Shown here in pieces: positions 43,503 to 55,182 of a stretch of 64,000 nucleotides of DNA (position 1 is its first letter; each line of letters begins with the position of its first letter). Position numbers and translations under genes: made by a program. The notes under the pieces were generated by a model. The model was not told where the DNA came from. It saw only the letters and a list, made by a program, of their open reading frames with translations, and searched no databases. Source of the DNA: Adiantum capillus-veneris. Taxonomy: Eukaryota; Streptophyta; Polypodiopsida; Polypodiales; Pteridaceae. The stretch covers positions 25,843,513 through 25,907,512 of the forward strand of contig CM043968.1 of assembly GCA_014529385.2 (NCBI GenBank), in the 5' to 3' direction.

Positions 43503-44962
43503 ACCCCAGTCAGGACAATCACAATACCTAGATTGGATGCCCACATGATACCATTGGGAAGGAGATGACATACTAATAATTTTGAACAGAAAAGTGCTTT
43601 CCTCTATCACTTAAAGGGTGGTAGGATCAACCTCAAACCTTTTCAGAATTGCCTCACCACCTGCTAATCTGGATGTGTGCTGCTTGCTTGACCCAACTCG
43701 ATTAAAACGCCCGAAATCAGCTGCCACAAGTTTAAACACAAGAACTTAGGAGTTGGCATATACAATAGAATATGATACTAGTTACAAACTCCAAAACCAA
43801 TCGACTCTTACCAATTTCTTGCTTTTGCTTAAAGAACTCAAGCAAGGTTCCTCCGATGTAGGTGCCATGCAATGAATCACCCACAAGTGCATGCAAAAGG
43901 ACAAGTATCGATCTATTTATCTTCACATGAAGCAAAGTATACTTGATATATTGCCATAATCGTTCAACCAAGTTTGTAGTGTCCACATTCCCATGTACAA
44001 ATAGACACCCAAACTTTGGCCACCTTGTTTGTCACATGCATGTGTTTCCACACCAACCGTTTGTCACGTAATGTTGGATGTTTTCATGCGTTGAATATGT
44101 ATCCAGCAGCTGTCTATATCCCATATTAAAAATCTCCTTAGTTGGTGCTTGCATTAGATTTGATAAGTGCTTATAGACATCAGCTCGCTTGTCCTTAGGG
44201 ACCTATGAAATGATTTTAACAAGTTGGTCATTAATGTTGATAGAAGCCCTTGACACACCAAAGGAACGGACAGCTATGCAGCAACTACAACAACTGCATA
44301 CCTGCGGCAATAAGTTCTCCACCCATGCCTTCTTGACATGAAACCAACATAGTAACACATGGCATGCAACTTGTTTTGGGTTGCCGGCTTCATCTTCTCT
44401 CCAACAATGAGGATCCACATTGACCACGTTGAGAATCGCTTCCAGCTCTTGCTGATTCTTGTCAATGACAATAGCTGCAGGACGAATTTTGCCTAGCCTT
44501 GCAAAGACTAGCTTGAAGGTCAACTCCAAAGCCAATTTTTCTTGATTAGTGCCCACATTGCTCGTCAGCCATATTGGCATCCCTACACCAATTTGGTTGG
44601 GCAAGACTGCAACATAAAGTGGTAACCCAAAGACATTTGTTTTGAATGTGCTATCCACTACCCAAGAGTTCTGATGAGAGAAACGAATAGCAATTTCAAG
44701 CATGTCCTCATCTTGAATGACAAGAATAAATGGTCTCTTGCATTCATCATCTGCCCTCGGGTTTTACGGTTGGACAAATATGACCTACAAGCAAACGCAT
44801 GCCCATGAACTAAAAAGCATGCAAAATGTGACCATATGTTGAGCTCTCAATGGTACCTTCTTCAAATCTTGCAAGCGAAGTGCTTCCGTAAGCATTGCAG
44901 TCCAATCATGCTCTGCATATTCTCCTATAGTAAGGCCAAGAGATGCAACATAATATAGATCT
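43502..44962 (-). pseudogene. MULE-type transposase with SWIM start
   Basis: Reading leftward: an exon (about 44960-44868) after acceptor TTCTTTGCAG reads LYYVASLGLTIGEYAEHDW. A short GT-AG-like intron follows, then KRPFILVIQDED and the transposase core SWVVDSTFKTNVFGLPLY (first Asp), AAIVIDKNQQELEAIL (second Asp), CHVLLCWFHVKKAWVENL. After frameshifts: NLVERLWQYIKYTLLH, GGTLLEFFKQKQEIGK, and at the very end YHVGIQSRYCDCPDW, the beginning of a SWIM zinc finger. The gene is cut there by the LTR junction at 43502. Stops and frameshifts make it inactive. The family (Mutator-like/FAR1-type) rests on these motifs. Confidence 0.83.
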
Positions 44963-44989
44963 GCAAAGAATTACTCTTAAAACGATACG

Positions 44990-45771
44990 ATTGTTGGCGG
45001 ATACGTCGCAACAGACGTCACCATAGCGAGAACTCGCCTAACATATAATGTCAACTGAGGACGAAGCTCAACCGCAGACGCGTGGAAGCAAGTAAAGGGT
45101 GTCAAACTCTACTCAACCGACTAATGGCTACTTCCTACAGAGATATCAAATCTACATGCCATTGGTTCTGTGAATGTGAGAGTCTCCTATGATGCTACCG
45201 CAAGCCAAAAGCCCATCAAACGATCTCGAAACTTCATGAAACTGAAGGGAAGTCCTACACACACTGGAAGTCCGCTATCCCTAAGGTCTCTGACCACAAA
45301 TCCTAACCCAATACCCTTCGTGCAGAAAACGCGTAGGATGTCTGGTTGGATTTTAGAGGTCACTGTTTCTAAAATCCAACATGCCTAATGTGTAGCTCTA
45401 CTCGCTCTGATCGCGTGGAGATGAAATGCAAAAATGGACAACGTTTACTCATCGAAACTCCAAAAGTAGCTCACGGGTGAATCTGCCAAAACACTGACGA
45501 ACGCGCGTGATGTAAGCATCAACACGTAGCTCTCCTCATGGGCAACATGCTGCTGCTCTCCGTTTGCGATTCTGACCACCGTAGCTCTTGTAGCACACAG
45601 ACACACTCTCTCACTCTCTCGCAGTCTCCCAGTCGACACAGAAGATAAGATTATTCTAAGTCCCTTTACAACGCTTTAGTTTTTAGTTTATATACTAAGC
45701 CTTAGAAAACCTAATGTCCGACCAAAATGACCTGATTTGTCCCTAGGCTTCTATAGAGCTTAATTACAACA
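44990..45771 (-). repeat. Diverged LTR-like segment
   Basis: On the minus strand it begins near TGTTGTAATTAAGC (45771) and has AGTATATAAAC about 95 bases in, a GAGAGAGTGAGAGAGTGTGT stretch, the motif AGACATCCTACGCGTTTTCTGC (45323-45344 region) and ends near CGCCAACA (44992). Order and motifs parallel the LTR at 32756, but most sequence differs. Flanking five-base segments do not match, so neither a clean solo LTR nor exact ends can be claimed. Confidence 0.5.
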
Positions 45772-46829
45772 CCGTGAGCTGGCTTTGCTCATCCAACAAG
45801 CATCTGCAGCTAAAATACAATGTCGACTTAAAATATGAAGTTCCTGTAAACATTACAAAAGTGGCCGTAATGGCTCAAAATGATAATAACGGGATATTCG
45901 ATGATGTCCATGAGCTTGTATCTTCACATTACAGCATCCATCTTCTTCTTCATCACTTCATCAGCATCTTTATAGGGATTCTTTAGAGAATCTTTGAGGA
46001 ATCTTCATGGAATCTTTGTGGAAGCGTTGTTGAAAGGTTGACCTGTCAACAACGATTCAACCCTTGAGATGATTTGGGAGAGAGTGAAACACCTTGTGTG
46101 TGCATCTAGTGTAGCATCATTTGCACTTCTTTTGGTATCATGAAGAACCGACAGATCACACAATCAAGTGTAGATGCATAATCCATGTGAAGGTGTTCCT
46201 TTGACTTTGATATTTTTACAACATGCCGACAAGTGCATATATCAAACATGTCCTTTGTGCAACATGCAATTACAAATGGATGCATTGGCAGGTGATAAAG
46301 GTCTGTAAACATGCACACATTAGTGAGACTTTGGTAGACAAAGAGATATGCAAAATAGTGGAGACATTAGATGCTTATTGCAATGCACACACAAGGGAGA
46401 GACATTTGTAGACAAAAAGACCAAAATAGAATATGGTTGACATGCCCTTTGGACTCCATTGTGTGTAGCCTCGTCAAAGGCACTTTTTTTTGTTCCCAAG
46501 CTGTTCTTTCTTAGACCTTAAACAAGCACCCAGATGGTGCCCCTCCCAAACCCTAAAACTTAATGGCCATTACTGAGGAGCATCAGTAGCCTTACTTGAC
46601 ACCCATCTCTTTGACACGCACACTTTGCATCTAGCCCCATATTTTGCAACAAGCAAGGAGGGTGGTCTTGCACCAGAAGTAGGCGTGCATAGGATGCCTG
46701 ATGTGCAACAAGCAAGGGTGGTCCTGCACCAGAAGCATGCATGCATAGCATTCACAATTTCAAAAATGCACCCCGCGTCCAACGCAAATCAAAAAAAAAT
46801 TCCAGCTCAGCCACGATTCGGATAGCTCA
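45772..46829. other. Intergenic; small tandem duplication
   Basis: No gene is recognised. A roughly 60-bp tandem duplication ('gcaacaagcaagg...ggtcttgcaccagaag') lies at about 46637-46750. Confidence 0.55.
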
Positions 46830-47035
46830 GCCACGCCATGCCACGCCACCCAACCGTGCTACATCAGCAGGCCTACCTGCGTTTAGCAATTTTATTCGCA
46901 TTTACTTTTTATGTTGACGTGGAGCGCCAATATCACCTCTCCCTTTGCGTCCAGCTTCCCTGCCCTTGATCCCACCGCTCGCCCTTCACTTAAGACCCCG
47001 TGTAACTTAGTCCTGAGGTGCAACCACCCCGGTGT
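46830..47035 (-). repeat. Dispersed repeat, copy in minus orientation
   Basis: Reverse-complement counterpart of 14920-15125. Shared landmarks are the 'acttagtcc/gttacac' segment (47005-47015) and 'tacatcagcaggcctac' (46858-46876). Confidence 0.65.
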
Positions 47036-48615
47036 CAGCTTCAACACATCAATAGTCATAATGTAAGCAGGAGATGACACCTCAGCAACAACTGGAAGGA
47101 AAGGACTTTTAAGTATCCTTTCCCAAAAATAATTACGACCATGTGGCGACCAGTGGTAGCAAGGCCTGGGGAATTCACCATGGAAAACTTACCGCACCAC
47201 GTAAGTGCAGGGGAGGGGGTTTCTTTTAAAATTTACATAAGCGTATAAGTTAGAGGCAAGCCCCCAATCATTTATCTCCCAAGCTTAAAAATAAGGGAGG
47301 GGGGTATCATATTTAGGGGGGGGGGGAGATTTGACCCGGGTTGATTACTTGTAACGATTGGTCACCGGTGTACACTAGAACTTGGAAGAATTTTGGAGAA
47401 GTTCTTTAGCATGTTATACATCTAATTTTGCATCAAGCCGATCATAGATAAGGGCTGATTTGGAGCAGGTCAAGGGTTGATTTACACCAGCTTTGGATAG
47501 GGAAAAATTGGATGAATAGCCAGAGTGTAGGCTAATCAGGCACATAGTTTAACTAAAACACATTGAGGGTACATCTAATTATACACATAAGTGGTTTCTT
47601 AGTATGTTGCCAGTCACTTTTCTACACACCCTTTGACTAGTTTTACTTAGTTAGATAATGTGAGACCTAAATTTTATATGTAAAATAGGGGTATGATAGT
47701 TTTTTTCATTGATTGTTGTATAAGCGTAGAAAGGGGGGCCATATTCCCTAATATGAGTTGTATATAGGGGTTTTATCAAAGTTGTCTGCTTGCAGGTGGC
47801 GTTTCATTTTGTATATAGAGTGAGCAAGGAGCCACGTGGGAGCAGTTAATTTTGGGAAAGGACACAGTTGATTTCGGGAAAGGATGCTCGAGGTCCTTCC
47901 TTGGCCATCAATGCTCCAAGGGAAAGGGGCCATCACAATTGCATGTGTAAAGGGGGCCATCACATAGGTTTTCTGTTTTGGTGATGGAGATCATGAGCTC
48001 GATGGTGTGTTGATCATGAAGTCAATGGTTGTGGAGGCACTGCAAAGTGTAGTGCTATATGCTTAGGGTTTCTACTTAGGGTTTTGCCTAGGGTTTTTGC
48101 ATAGGATTTCTCCTTGAGGATTCTATTTAATCTTTTTGCTTAGTTTATTTGCTTAAGAAATATGTGCTTAGGCTTTTTATATGGTTCATGTTGTGGTTTC
48201 TGTTTAGGGAATATCTTCTTTGTGCTTTCTTCTTTTTGCTTCCTGGTTGTGCTTTGTACCATGGAGGGCTTGACCAAGGTTTGTCTTTTTGGATGGGATG
48301 GGATGGATTTTAGTGTTTTGACAGGTTGTTTTCTGAGAGGTAGGGTTCCAAAGTTGTTTAGTGTGATAAAAGCCTTTTTGAAAGGTGACTCTGGAATGTT
48401 TTGGAAGGTGTTTGGTAGGGTGGGGGATGTTCTCTTTGACACTATTGTGTCTTACGCGTCACCGAGGAAGAGCTTGAAATGAGTTGGTAGCCTAGCTTTT
48501 GTCTCGTGTCTGGTGATGTTGGGGATTTTGTAGTGGATGGGGGTGTTGAAGAGGTAAACCTGGGTGTCATGCACTAAATGTGCATATTGGGGGTTCTTTT
48601 TCTTCTACAATTAAC
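47036..48615. other. Intergenic, no recognised gene
   Basis: It has a G run near 47317-47326 and several 'tagggttt' motifs (48062-48110). A 106-codon plus frame (48162-48482) has no familiar motif. GCTTAGGGTTT-type repeats suggest LTR or promoter debris. Confidence 0.45.
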
Positions 48616-48885
48616 GAGGATGTTGCCGATGGAGGACTTGGGGCTTTTGTAGCGATGGAGGAATTGGGGCTTGTGCAATGGATGGAGAGATTGAGCTTTT
48701 TGCAACACATGTTGATGAAATTAGGGCTTCCACAACAGATTTAGAATTTGGGGGTTCTACAACACCTGATGGAGAAACTAGGGCTTCTAGAGTAGATGGA
48801 GAATTTGGGGTTTCTGGAACACTTGGTGGAGAAATTGGGGCTTCTGTAGCAGATGGAGGATTTGGGGATTGTGCAGGTAAGTGCT
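48616..48885 (+). repeat. Minisatellite of 27-33-bp units, partly open frame
   Basis: About nine imperfect units of 'gatggagaatttggggcttctg' type. One frame is open over the last eight units (48678-48887), giving Asp-Gly-Glu-(Phe/Ile)-Gly-x-Ser-rich peptide. The end CAG|GTAAGT resembles a splice donor. It may be an exon of an unknown repeat protein, but no neighbouring exon was found. Confidence 0.6.
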
Positions 48886-49641
48886 AAGTTAAAAATCTGA
48901 TGCTACTTTTTTTAAACTTAGCAAATATTTTTGCTTTTGATTTATTTATTGTAGATTTATGCTACTTGCCAATTTTTTGTTATATTTTCTGTAACTTACC
49001 GTGGATTTTTGTTGGTTTTTTGTTAATGGAGCTTGCTACTTACTAGAGAAGTATGTTTCTATTTTGTGCTTACTGGAGGTGGTGTGGTTTGTAATCTTAT
49101 TAAAGCTTGTTTCTAGCTGCCAGCATTACAACATCTATTTATCAAAAGCTATATAGTTCCCATCATCATTATAACTTCTACTTTCCAAGGACATATTTTC
49201 CGTCCCCACTTACACATTTGTTTTAAAAACTTGACATATTGAACTCTAGAAACTTTGACACCATCCATTATTTCATAGGAAACAAAGAAACACCTATCTT
49301 CACATGACTATTGTATGAACCGTCAAAGTCCAAGGTCAAGGGCTTGCAGTCTCCATCGTCCATCTACTGCACATTATTTTGCAAAACTCGACTTTGCAAC
49401 CCCTGGATGTGTGATGCTCAGCATGGAGAATCATTTTCGCTTTGTTCAATGATAGCATGGCAGGTCAGTAAACAGGAATTTCATTGAACGTGCTACACAT
49501 CAGCGCGCAGAATTTACATAGGGTGCATGCAATCAGTGCCCGATAATGCAATCAGTGCCGGAATGTGCTCAGTCTCACCATCACCTACACAATCACTGTA
49601 ACCTGCACAATCACTCTCAACATTGTCTGCACTATCAGTAC
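48886..49641. other. Intergenic
   Basis: No gene or repeat was recognised apart from short 'caatcagtgcc' repeats (49535-49560) and 'acaatcact' repeats (49590-49618). Confidence 0.45.
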
Positions 49642-50212
49642 TGTCACCTCAGACTTGCCATGTGTCGAATCCCTAATTGTCCCCCGCTCCCCTGGACTTT
49701 GATGGTCAAGAATGGTCGCCTACTGACCATTCCCGTAATCAGTGCATAGTGTATGTGTGTGTGTTTTTGTAGGTTTGAGAACATTTTCCAATTGTTTCTT
49801 GCTCAAATAGGACGCATGTGAGTGCTTTAAATTCTTTTTTGTTGCATACAACACACATTCACATCAACATGCATGCAAGTAAATAAAAATGTACACTAAA
49901 CAATATAAACACAGTATATATGTCACCTCAGACTTGCCATGTGTCGAATCCCTAATTGTCCCCCGCTCCCCTGGACTTTGATGGTCAAGAATGGTCGCCT
50001 ACTGACCATTCCCGTAATCAGGGCATAGTGTATGTGTGTGTGTTTTTGTAGGTTTGAGAACATTTTCCAATTGTTTCTTGCTCAAATAGGACGCATGTGA
50101 GTGCTCTAAATTCTTTTTTGTTGCATACAACACACATACACACACACATTCACATCAACATGCATGCAAGTAAATAAAAATGTACACTAAACAATATAAA
50201 CACAGTATATAT
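49642..50212 (+). repeat. 279-bp tandem direct duplication
   Basis: Two units (49642-49920, 49921-50212), each starting TGTCACCTCAGACTTGCC and ending 'aacacagtatata'. They differ by a few substitutions and an 'acacacatac' expansion in the second. The near identity implies a recent duplication. No open frame. Confidence 0.9.
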
Positions 50213-50810
50213 GACGCACACACATTTTTAATTTGAAATTAATATTTTTTATAAATTATATTAATTAAAAATCATCATTAACTAAGAAAGACCTTGACAT
50301 TTTACCATTAAAAGAAAGATTTAATTTTATTTATGTTATTTTATGATTAGTTTTATTATTTTTGTGTAAATAAATTTAGAAATTAAAAAATTATATTGTT
50401 ATTTTTGTAATTGTGATTTATCGTAGGCTACTCGCTTAATTAGGTATAGTCCTTTAACACTAACCATTTAAGTAATAAGTGGTTTCATCGCTTAGGACTG
50501 ATTCGCATTTATATCAATGAAAATTAGCTGCTTAATTAGAGTGCTCACCGCCCAACTACTTACATATTGAATCATTTAGCCGAGCCCACTTAGTCCTACA
50601 TGCGGCTCGACTAGTTTCTTTATTTAGTCACTTAGCGACTTAGAGCTAGTCGTGTAGATTTAATCGTTATTCGAACGGTTTATTAGGGCTTGCCGCTCAA
50701 AGGTGACCGCTTAGGTATTTAATCGCTTATCAGTCATGAAGGACTACTACGTATTTAGGCCATTGAAGGCTACACACTTAGGGATAGCCGCTCAGTGCTA
50801 GCCGCAAAAG
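50213..50810. other. AT-rich spacer with 'cgctta' motifs
   Basis: 50220-50430 is strongly AT-rich. 50430-50800 contains many short variants of 'tcgcttaatt/cacttagcgactta'. No gene is seen. Confidence 0.5.
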
Positions 50811-52225
50811 GACTTTCACAAACGAAGTAAAATAACGCAATTGAACTTCAATAGCGCACACAACCTTAAAAAATGCAAACAGATTTCAAAAACAGACTTA
50901 TGTCAAACCCTAATATATAGGCATTGACCAATAAAGACGAGATTATTACCCGGTGGTCCTGATCTCCGTGCACCTCTAGACCGAGGTGTGAGGAGATCGG
51001 GCATGGCTAGAGAATATGCGGTTGTTAGAGCTAGCGGCAAATGGTAGAAAAATCACAAACGGACTTCAGAAACGCAACAGTCTTCAGAAGTGACTTGTGT
51101 ACTTCAAAAATGCAAATGGACTTCAACAAACAAAGTTAAATAACGCAATCGGACTTCAGTAGCACACACAAACTTCAAAAACGCAAACAGATTTTAAAAA
51201 AGACATATGTTAAACGCTAATATATAGGCATTGACCAATAAAGAAGAGATTATTACCCGATGGTCTTGATCTCCACGCACCTCTAAATTGAGGTGTGCGG
51301 GGATTGGGCATGGCTAGAGAATGTGAGGTTGTTAGACCTAGTGGCAAATGGTAGAAACACCGCAAACAGACTTAAGAAACACAACAGCCTTCAGAAATGG
51401 CTTGTGTACTTCAAAAACGCAAACGGAATTCGGCAAACAAAGTAAAAGAACGCAATCAGACTTCAATAGCGTACACAAACTTCAAAAATGCAAACAAATT
51501 AAAAAAATAGAGGTATGCCAAACCCTAATATATAGGCATTGACCAATAAAAACGAGATTAGTACCCGATGGTCCTGATCTCTGTGCACCTCTAGACCGAG
51601 GTGTTCGGAGATCGGGCATGGCTAGAGAATGCGAGGTTGTTATGCTTAGCGGCGGCAAATGGTAGAAAAACCGCAAATGGACTTCAGAAACGCAACAGTC
51701 TTCAGAAGTGACTTGTGTACTTCAAAAACGCAAACAGACTTCAATAAACAAACTAAAATAACGCAATCAGATTTCAATAGTGCACACTGACTTCAAAAAC
51801 GTAAACAGATTTAAAAAGGACGTATGTCAAACCCTAATATATAGGCATTGATCAATAAAGACAGGATTATTATCCGTGGTCCTGATTTTCATGCACCTCT
51901 AGACCAAGGTGTGTGGGGATCGGGCATGGCTAGAGAATGTGAGGTTATTAGAGCTAGCGACAAAGAGTAGAAAAACTGCAAACGGACTTCAGAAATGCAA
52001 GTCTTCAGAAGTGACTTGTGTACTTCAAAAGCGCAAAAGGGCTTCAATAAATGAAGTAAAATAACACAATCGGACTTCAATAGTGCACAAGACTTCAAAA
52101 AACCTAATATATAGTCATTGAACAATAAAGACGAGATTATTATCATGTGGTCCTGATCTCCGTGCCCCTCTAGAGCGAAGTGTGCGGGGATCGAGCATGG
52201 CTAGAGAATGTGAGGTTGTCATGTA
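50811..52225. repeat. 308-bp satellite array
   Basis: The landmark '(g)cattgaccaataaagacgag' recurs at 50921, 51228, 51536, 51845 and 52114, giving periods of 307, 308, 309 and 269. Each unit has a run of 'cttcaaaaacgcaaacagactt'-type subrepeats and a hairpin-forming segment around 'cacctctagaccgaggtg' (first unit 50961-50998). The last unit is shortened. No open frame spans the array. Confidence 0.9.
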
Positions 52226-52289
52226 GTTAGTGGTGTGTACTTATAACAAGAGTGATTTATTAATTTGTTGCATCATTGGTAGATAAAGT

Positions 52290-52410
52290 ATGGACAATAG
52301 GATGAGGTGTCCTTGTGTGCATTGCACGCATCAGATCTTTCAAAAATGAAAAATCTATGATCAGTACATACGTAATAACGGCCTCTTTTCCATAGAGCAA
52401 CTACAAGGCC
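52290..52410 (+). pseudogene. Transposase-associated domain trace of CACTA element
   Basis: MRCPCVHCTHQIFQK, then a stop, then YDQYIRNNGL: the C-P-C-x2-C pattern and position match the N-terminal domain of plant CACTA transposases. Only a short fragment is left. The longer minus-strand frames in this interval are shadows. Confidence 0.5.
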
Positions 52411-52924
52411 TGCGTTATTGATCTCATGGTCCGAAGGCAATAGATCAACCTCTACAAGTAGATATTGCTTCAACTTCACCCCAAAGAAAATGATTTTCAA
52501 ACGAATAGCCATTGATCGAGTCCACCCGACCAATACCCGATTCCACATTTCAAGAAGTAGAGATGGAGCAGATGTTAGACACGTTCTTTGATATGGATCC
52601 CATCATTGAAACCTAAAATGCGACAACATTCAAAGAAACACTGCGAACCAAACTCAATCATCCCATCCATATCAACGGCATGATAGCAACAATAAAGAGG
52701 ACGAGATGATGTAAACTCTTGCATGCATGTCGCTTTACAATGGTGTAAAAATTTTATTTCTCCATACCGCTTTGGCAATGCTTAATTTACAGTTTGTCTA
52801 CGGGTGGTCTGACGCCTCCATCACAGAGCCTTTCAGGTAAATACATTGTATCCCGAGCATGTCAAAGTGCAAATTACAGTTCAAAAATATGATCATTGTG
52901 TTCACTTATTGATGTAATGAGAGG

Positions 52925-55022
52925 TTGCTCAACGAGCAAATCTTGCCGGAAGGCAATCACATACCCCTACCCACCCAACCGTTAAAAAGCTTCTTACTAA
53001 CTTGGGCTTGGATTATCACAATATACATGCATGTCCTAATGATTGTATACTCTTTTGCAATGAGTATGCAAATTTGGAACAATGTCCCAATTGTGAATCA
53101 AACAGGTATAGAGAGGACACACAAGGAAAATTTATCCGTACAAAGGTCCTTCGACACTTTTCTATCATTCCAAGAATAAAGAGCATGTTCAGGTGCAAGT
53201 CTATAGTTGCTTTATGACATGGCACTCAAATACTAAATCGACAGATGATGTGATGCGGGTACCTGCTAACTTTTGTGCATGGAAGCACATAGAGGAAACA
53301 TGGACTACATTTAAGGATGAACCTTGATGTATCCGTTTTGGTATGGCAATGGACGAAGTAAACCCATTTAGATTACGGAGTTTGTCATGGAGCACGTGGC
53401 CTATTTGCTTGGTTAATTATAATCTTCCACCATGATTAGCTATCAAGAAGAGCCATCTGTTGTTATCATTGATTGTCCAAGGAAAGTGCAAAGCAAAGAA
53501 CATGGACGTCTGTCTGGCACCACTTATAGAAGACCTCCAAATCTTGTGAACAGGGATCGATGTGGTTGATATGTCCCAACCAATTGGACAATGAAATGTA
53601 CATGTATAAAGCATTCTCATATGGACCATGCACGATTGGCTAGCAGGCTTCGATGAATTTTCAGGTAAGTATCTTTAAAACCCTCACATACATGCTATTC
53701 CTGGCTATGCAAACGCTTTTATATTTTAATTTTATGATTTTTCAAGCTTGAGTTACTTAGGCAATCATGCATGTCCAAAACGTGGTCCTCAACTTGGCTT
53801 TCGCCGCTCTGATCATTTGAGCAAGACAATTTACGAGGAGCATGGTAAATTTTTTCCTGAAGGACATGAGCTACATGGACCAAACATATGCAAACATGGC
53901 ATGCATCCACTAAAAGCGAGCGATTGGAAAAACATGTGGCTGGAGAGGGGAGATTTCATGCCACCCAAAGTGAAAGACTTTCTATTTTCCATGAACCGTA
54001 TTGGAGTGACCTGCTGATTTATCATCTGATCGACCCAATGCACATCTTCAAGAATGTGGGGGAGATCATATGGAAACCATCACTAGAAAAGGGGAGAGCA
54101 AGGCCCAAAGAGACGACCTATAGGCTGTGGGTCAATTGCCAGAGATGTGGCCTCGACTGAAACCCAATGGAAAGTTTTCTATACCAAAAGGTCCATGGGT
54201 TTTGAGTCCTACAGAAGAGCAACAAGTGAAGAAAACTATATCTTCATTCAAGACTCCCATTGGGTGCATGCGAAAATGACTTTTACTAGAGATGAAAATC
54301 TTAGTGGTCTTAAGTCCCACAATTGGCACAAATTTTTACAGTTTATCTTACCAATTGCCATAAAGGATTGTCTGATAGATGACATTAGAAGAACAATCTA
54401 TAAATTCAGTGAGCTGGTACACTAGATCAATTCAAAAGAGATAAGAAACAACAACATCGATGCATCACGCTTAAATGCTATTGAAGTAGCGTGTATGGTG
54501 GAGAAGTACTTTCCAACAAACATTCTTACCATCCAAATGCATCTACTTGTGCATGTGGTCGATGAGGTTGCAATCGCTGGGGTAGTCCATAGAAGGTGGA
54601 TATTTTTCTTGGAGAGATTCATAAAGACTTTAAAGGGGTTCGTTTGTCAAAGGGCTCGCCTCAAGGGTAGCATGGCCAAAGGATGGCTTGTACAAGAGTC
54701 TCTTGTTCTCATCAGTGAATTTTTGGGCTCAATTGATCCAGAGCTTCCCCGAATGTGGACTACTAAGGTCAACGTCAAGGTGATAGGCAACGAGCTGCAG
54801 GGACAAGGCATCATTAGGAAGATGGATATCACAATGCAAGAAAAGGCTATGAGATTTTGCCTTCTCAACTCAGCCATCATACAAAAGTGGCTAGAGAGGT
54901 ACGAAGGAAAAAAGCAACAACACTTGATAGATCACTTGCAATTCAAGCGCAACCATGCCACTAGAAACCGTCCCTTTCTAGATCATCTTCATAAATTGCT
55001 TGACTTTCCAACTCGGTGGTGA
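52925..55022 (+). pseudogene. CACTA Tnp2 transposase with one intron
   Basis: 52925 onward reads EQILPEGNHIPLP and, after a one-base shift, GLDYHNIHACPNDCILF, CPNCESNRY and RHFSIIPRIKSMF. Stops follow from 53215. The exon ends DWLAGFDEFSG|GTAAGT (about 53664). After a short intron ending TTTCAAG (about 53747) come CPKRGPQLGFRRSDHL, GPNICKHGMHPL and, frame-shifted, YWSDLLIYHLIDPMHIFKN, the conserved Tnp2 block. The C-terminal part is well kept: LKSHNWHKFLQFILPIAIK, AIEVACMVEKYFPTN, HLLVHVVDEVAIAGVV, LERFIKTLKGFVCQ. It is broken by at least four stops or shifts, so inactive. Confidence 0.87.
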
Positions 55023-55182
55023 TTAAATGCGACAATCTCAGAGGCAAAGAGGAACGGAGTGTTGATTACTTAAGAGGAAGAGGAGATGTCAAGGGGTTGC
55101 GATTGGCATGTAAATTTTCATAACTTCCTTTTTGAGCTCCACATGATCACATTACTTTAGTAACTTTAAGTTTGTTTCAATT

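Noticed and set aside
44990-45771. Clean solo LTR with target duplication
   Set aside because: The five-base flanks do not match, so only a diverged LTR-like segment is claimed.
48162-48482. 106-codon plus frame as a membrane protein gene
   Set aside because: Cys/Phe/Leu richness follows the T-rich sequence; no homology recognised and no conserved context.
52273-52778. Minus-strand genes upstream of the CACTA transposase
   Set aside because: The plus strand of the same stretch carries the C-P-C-x2-C transposase-associated motif in the right place; the minus frames are shadows.
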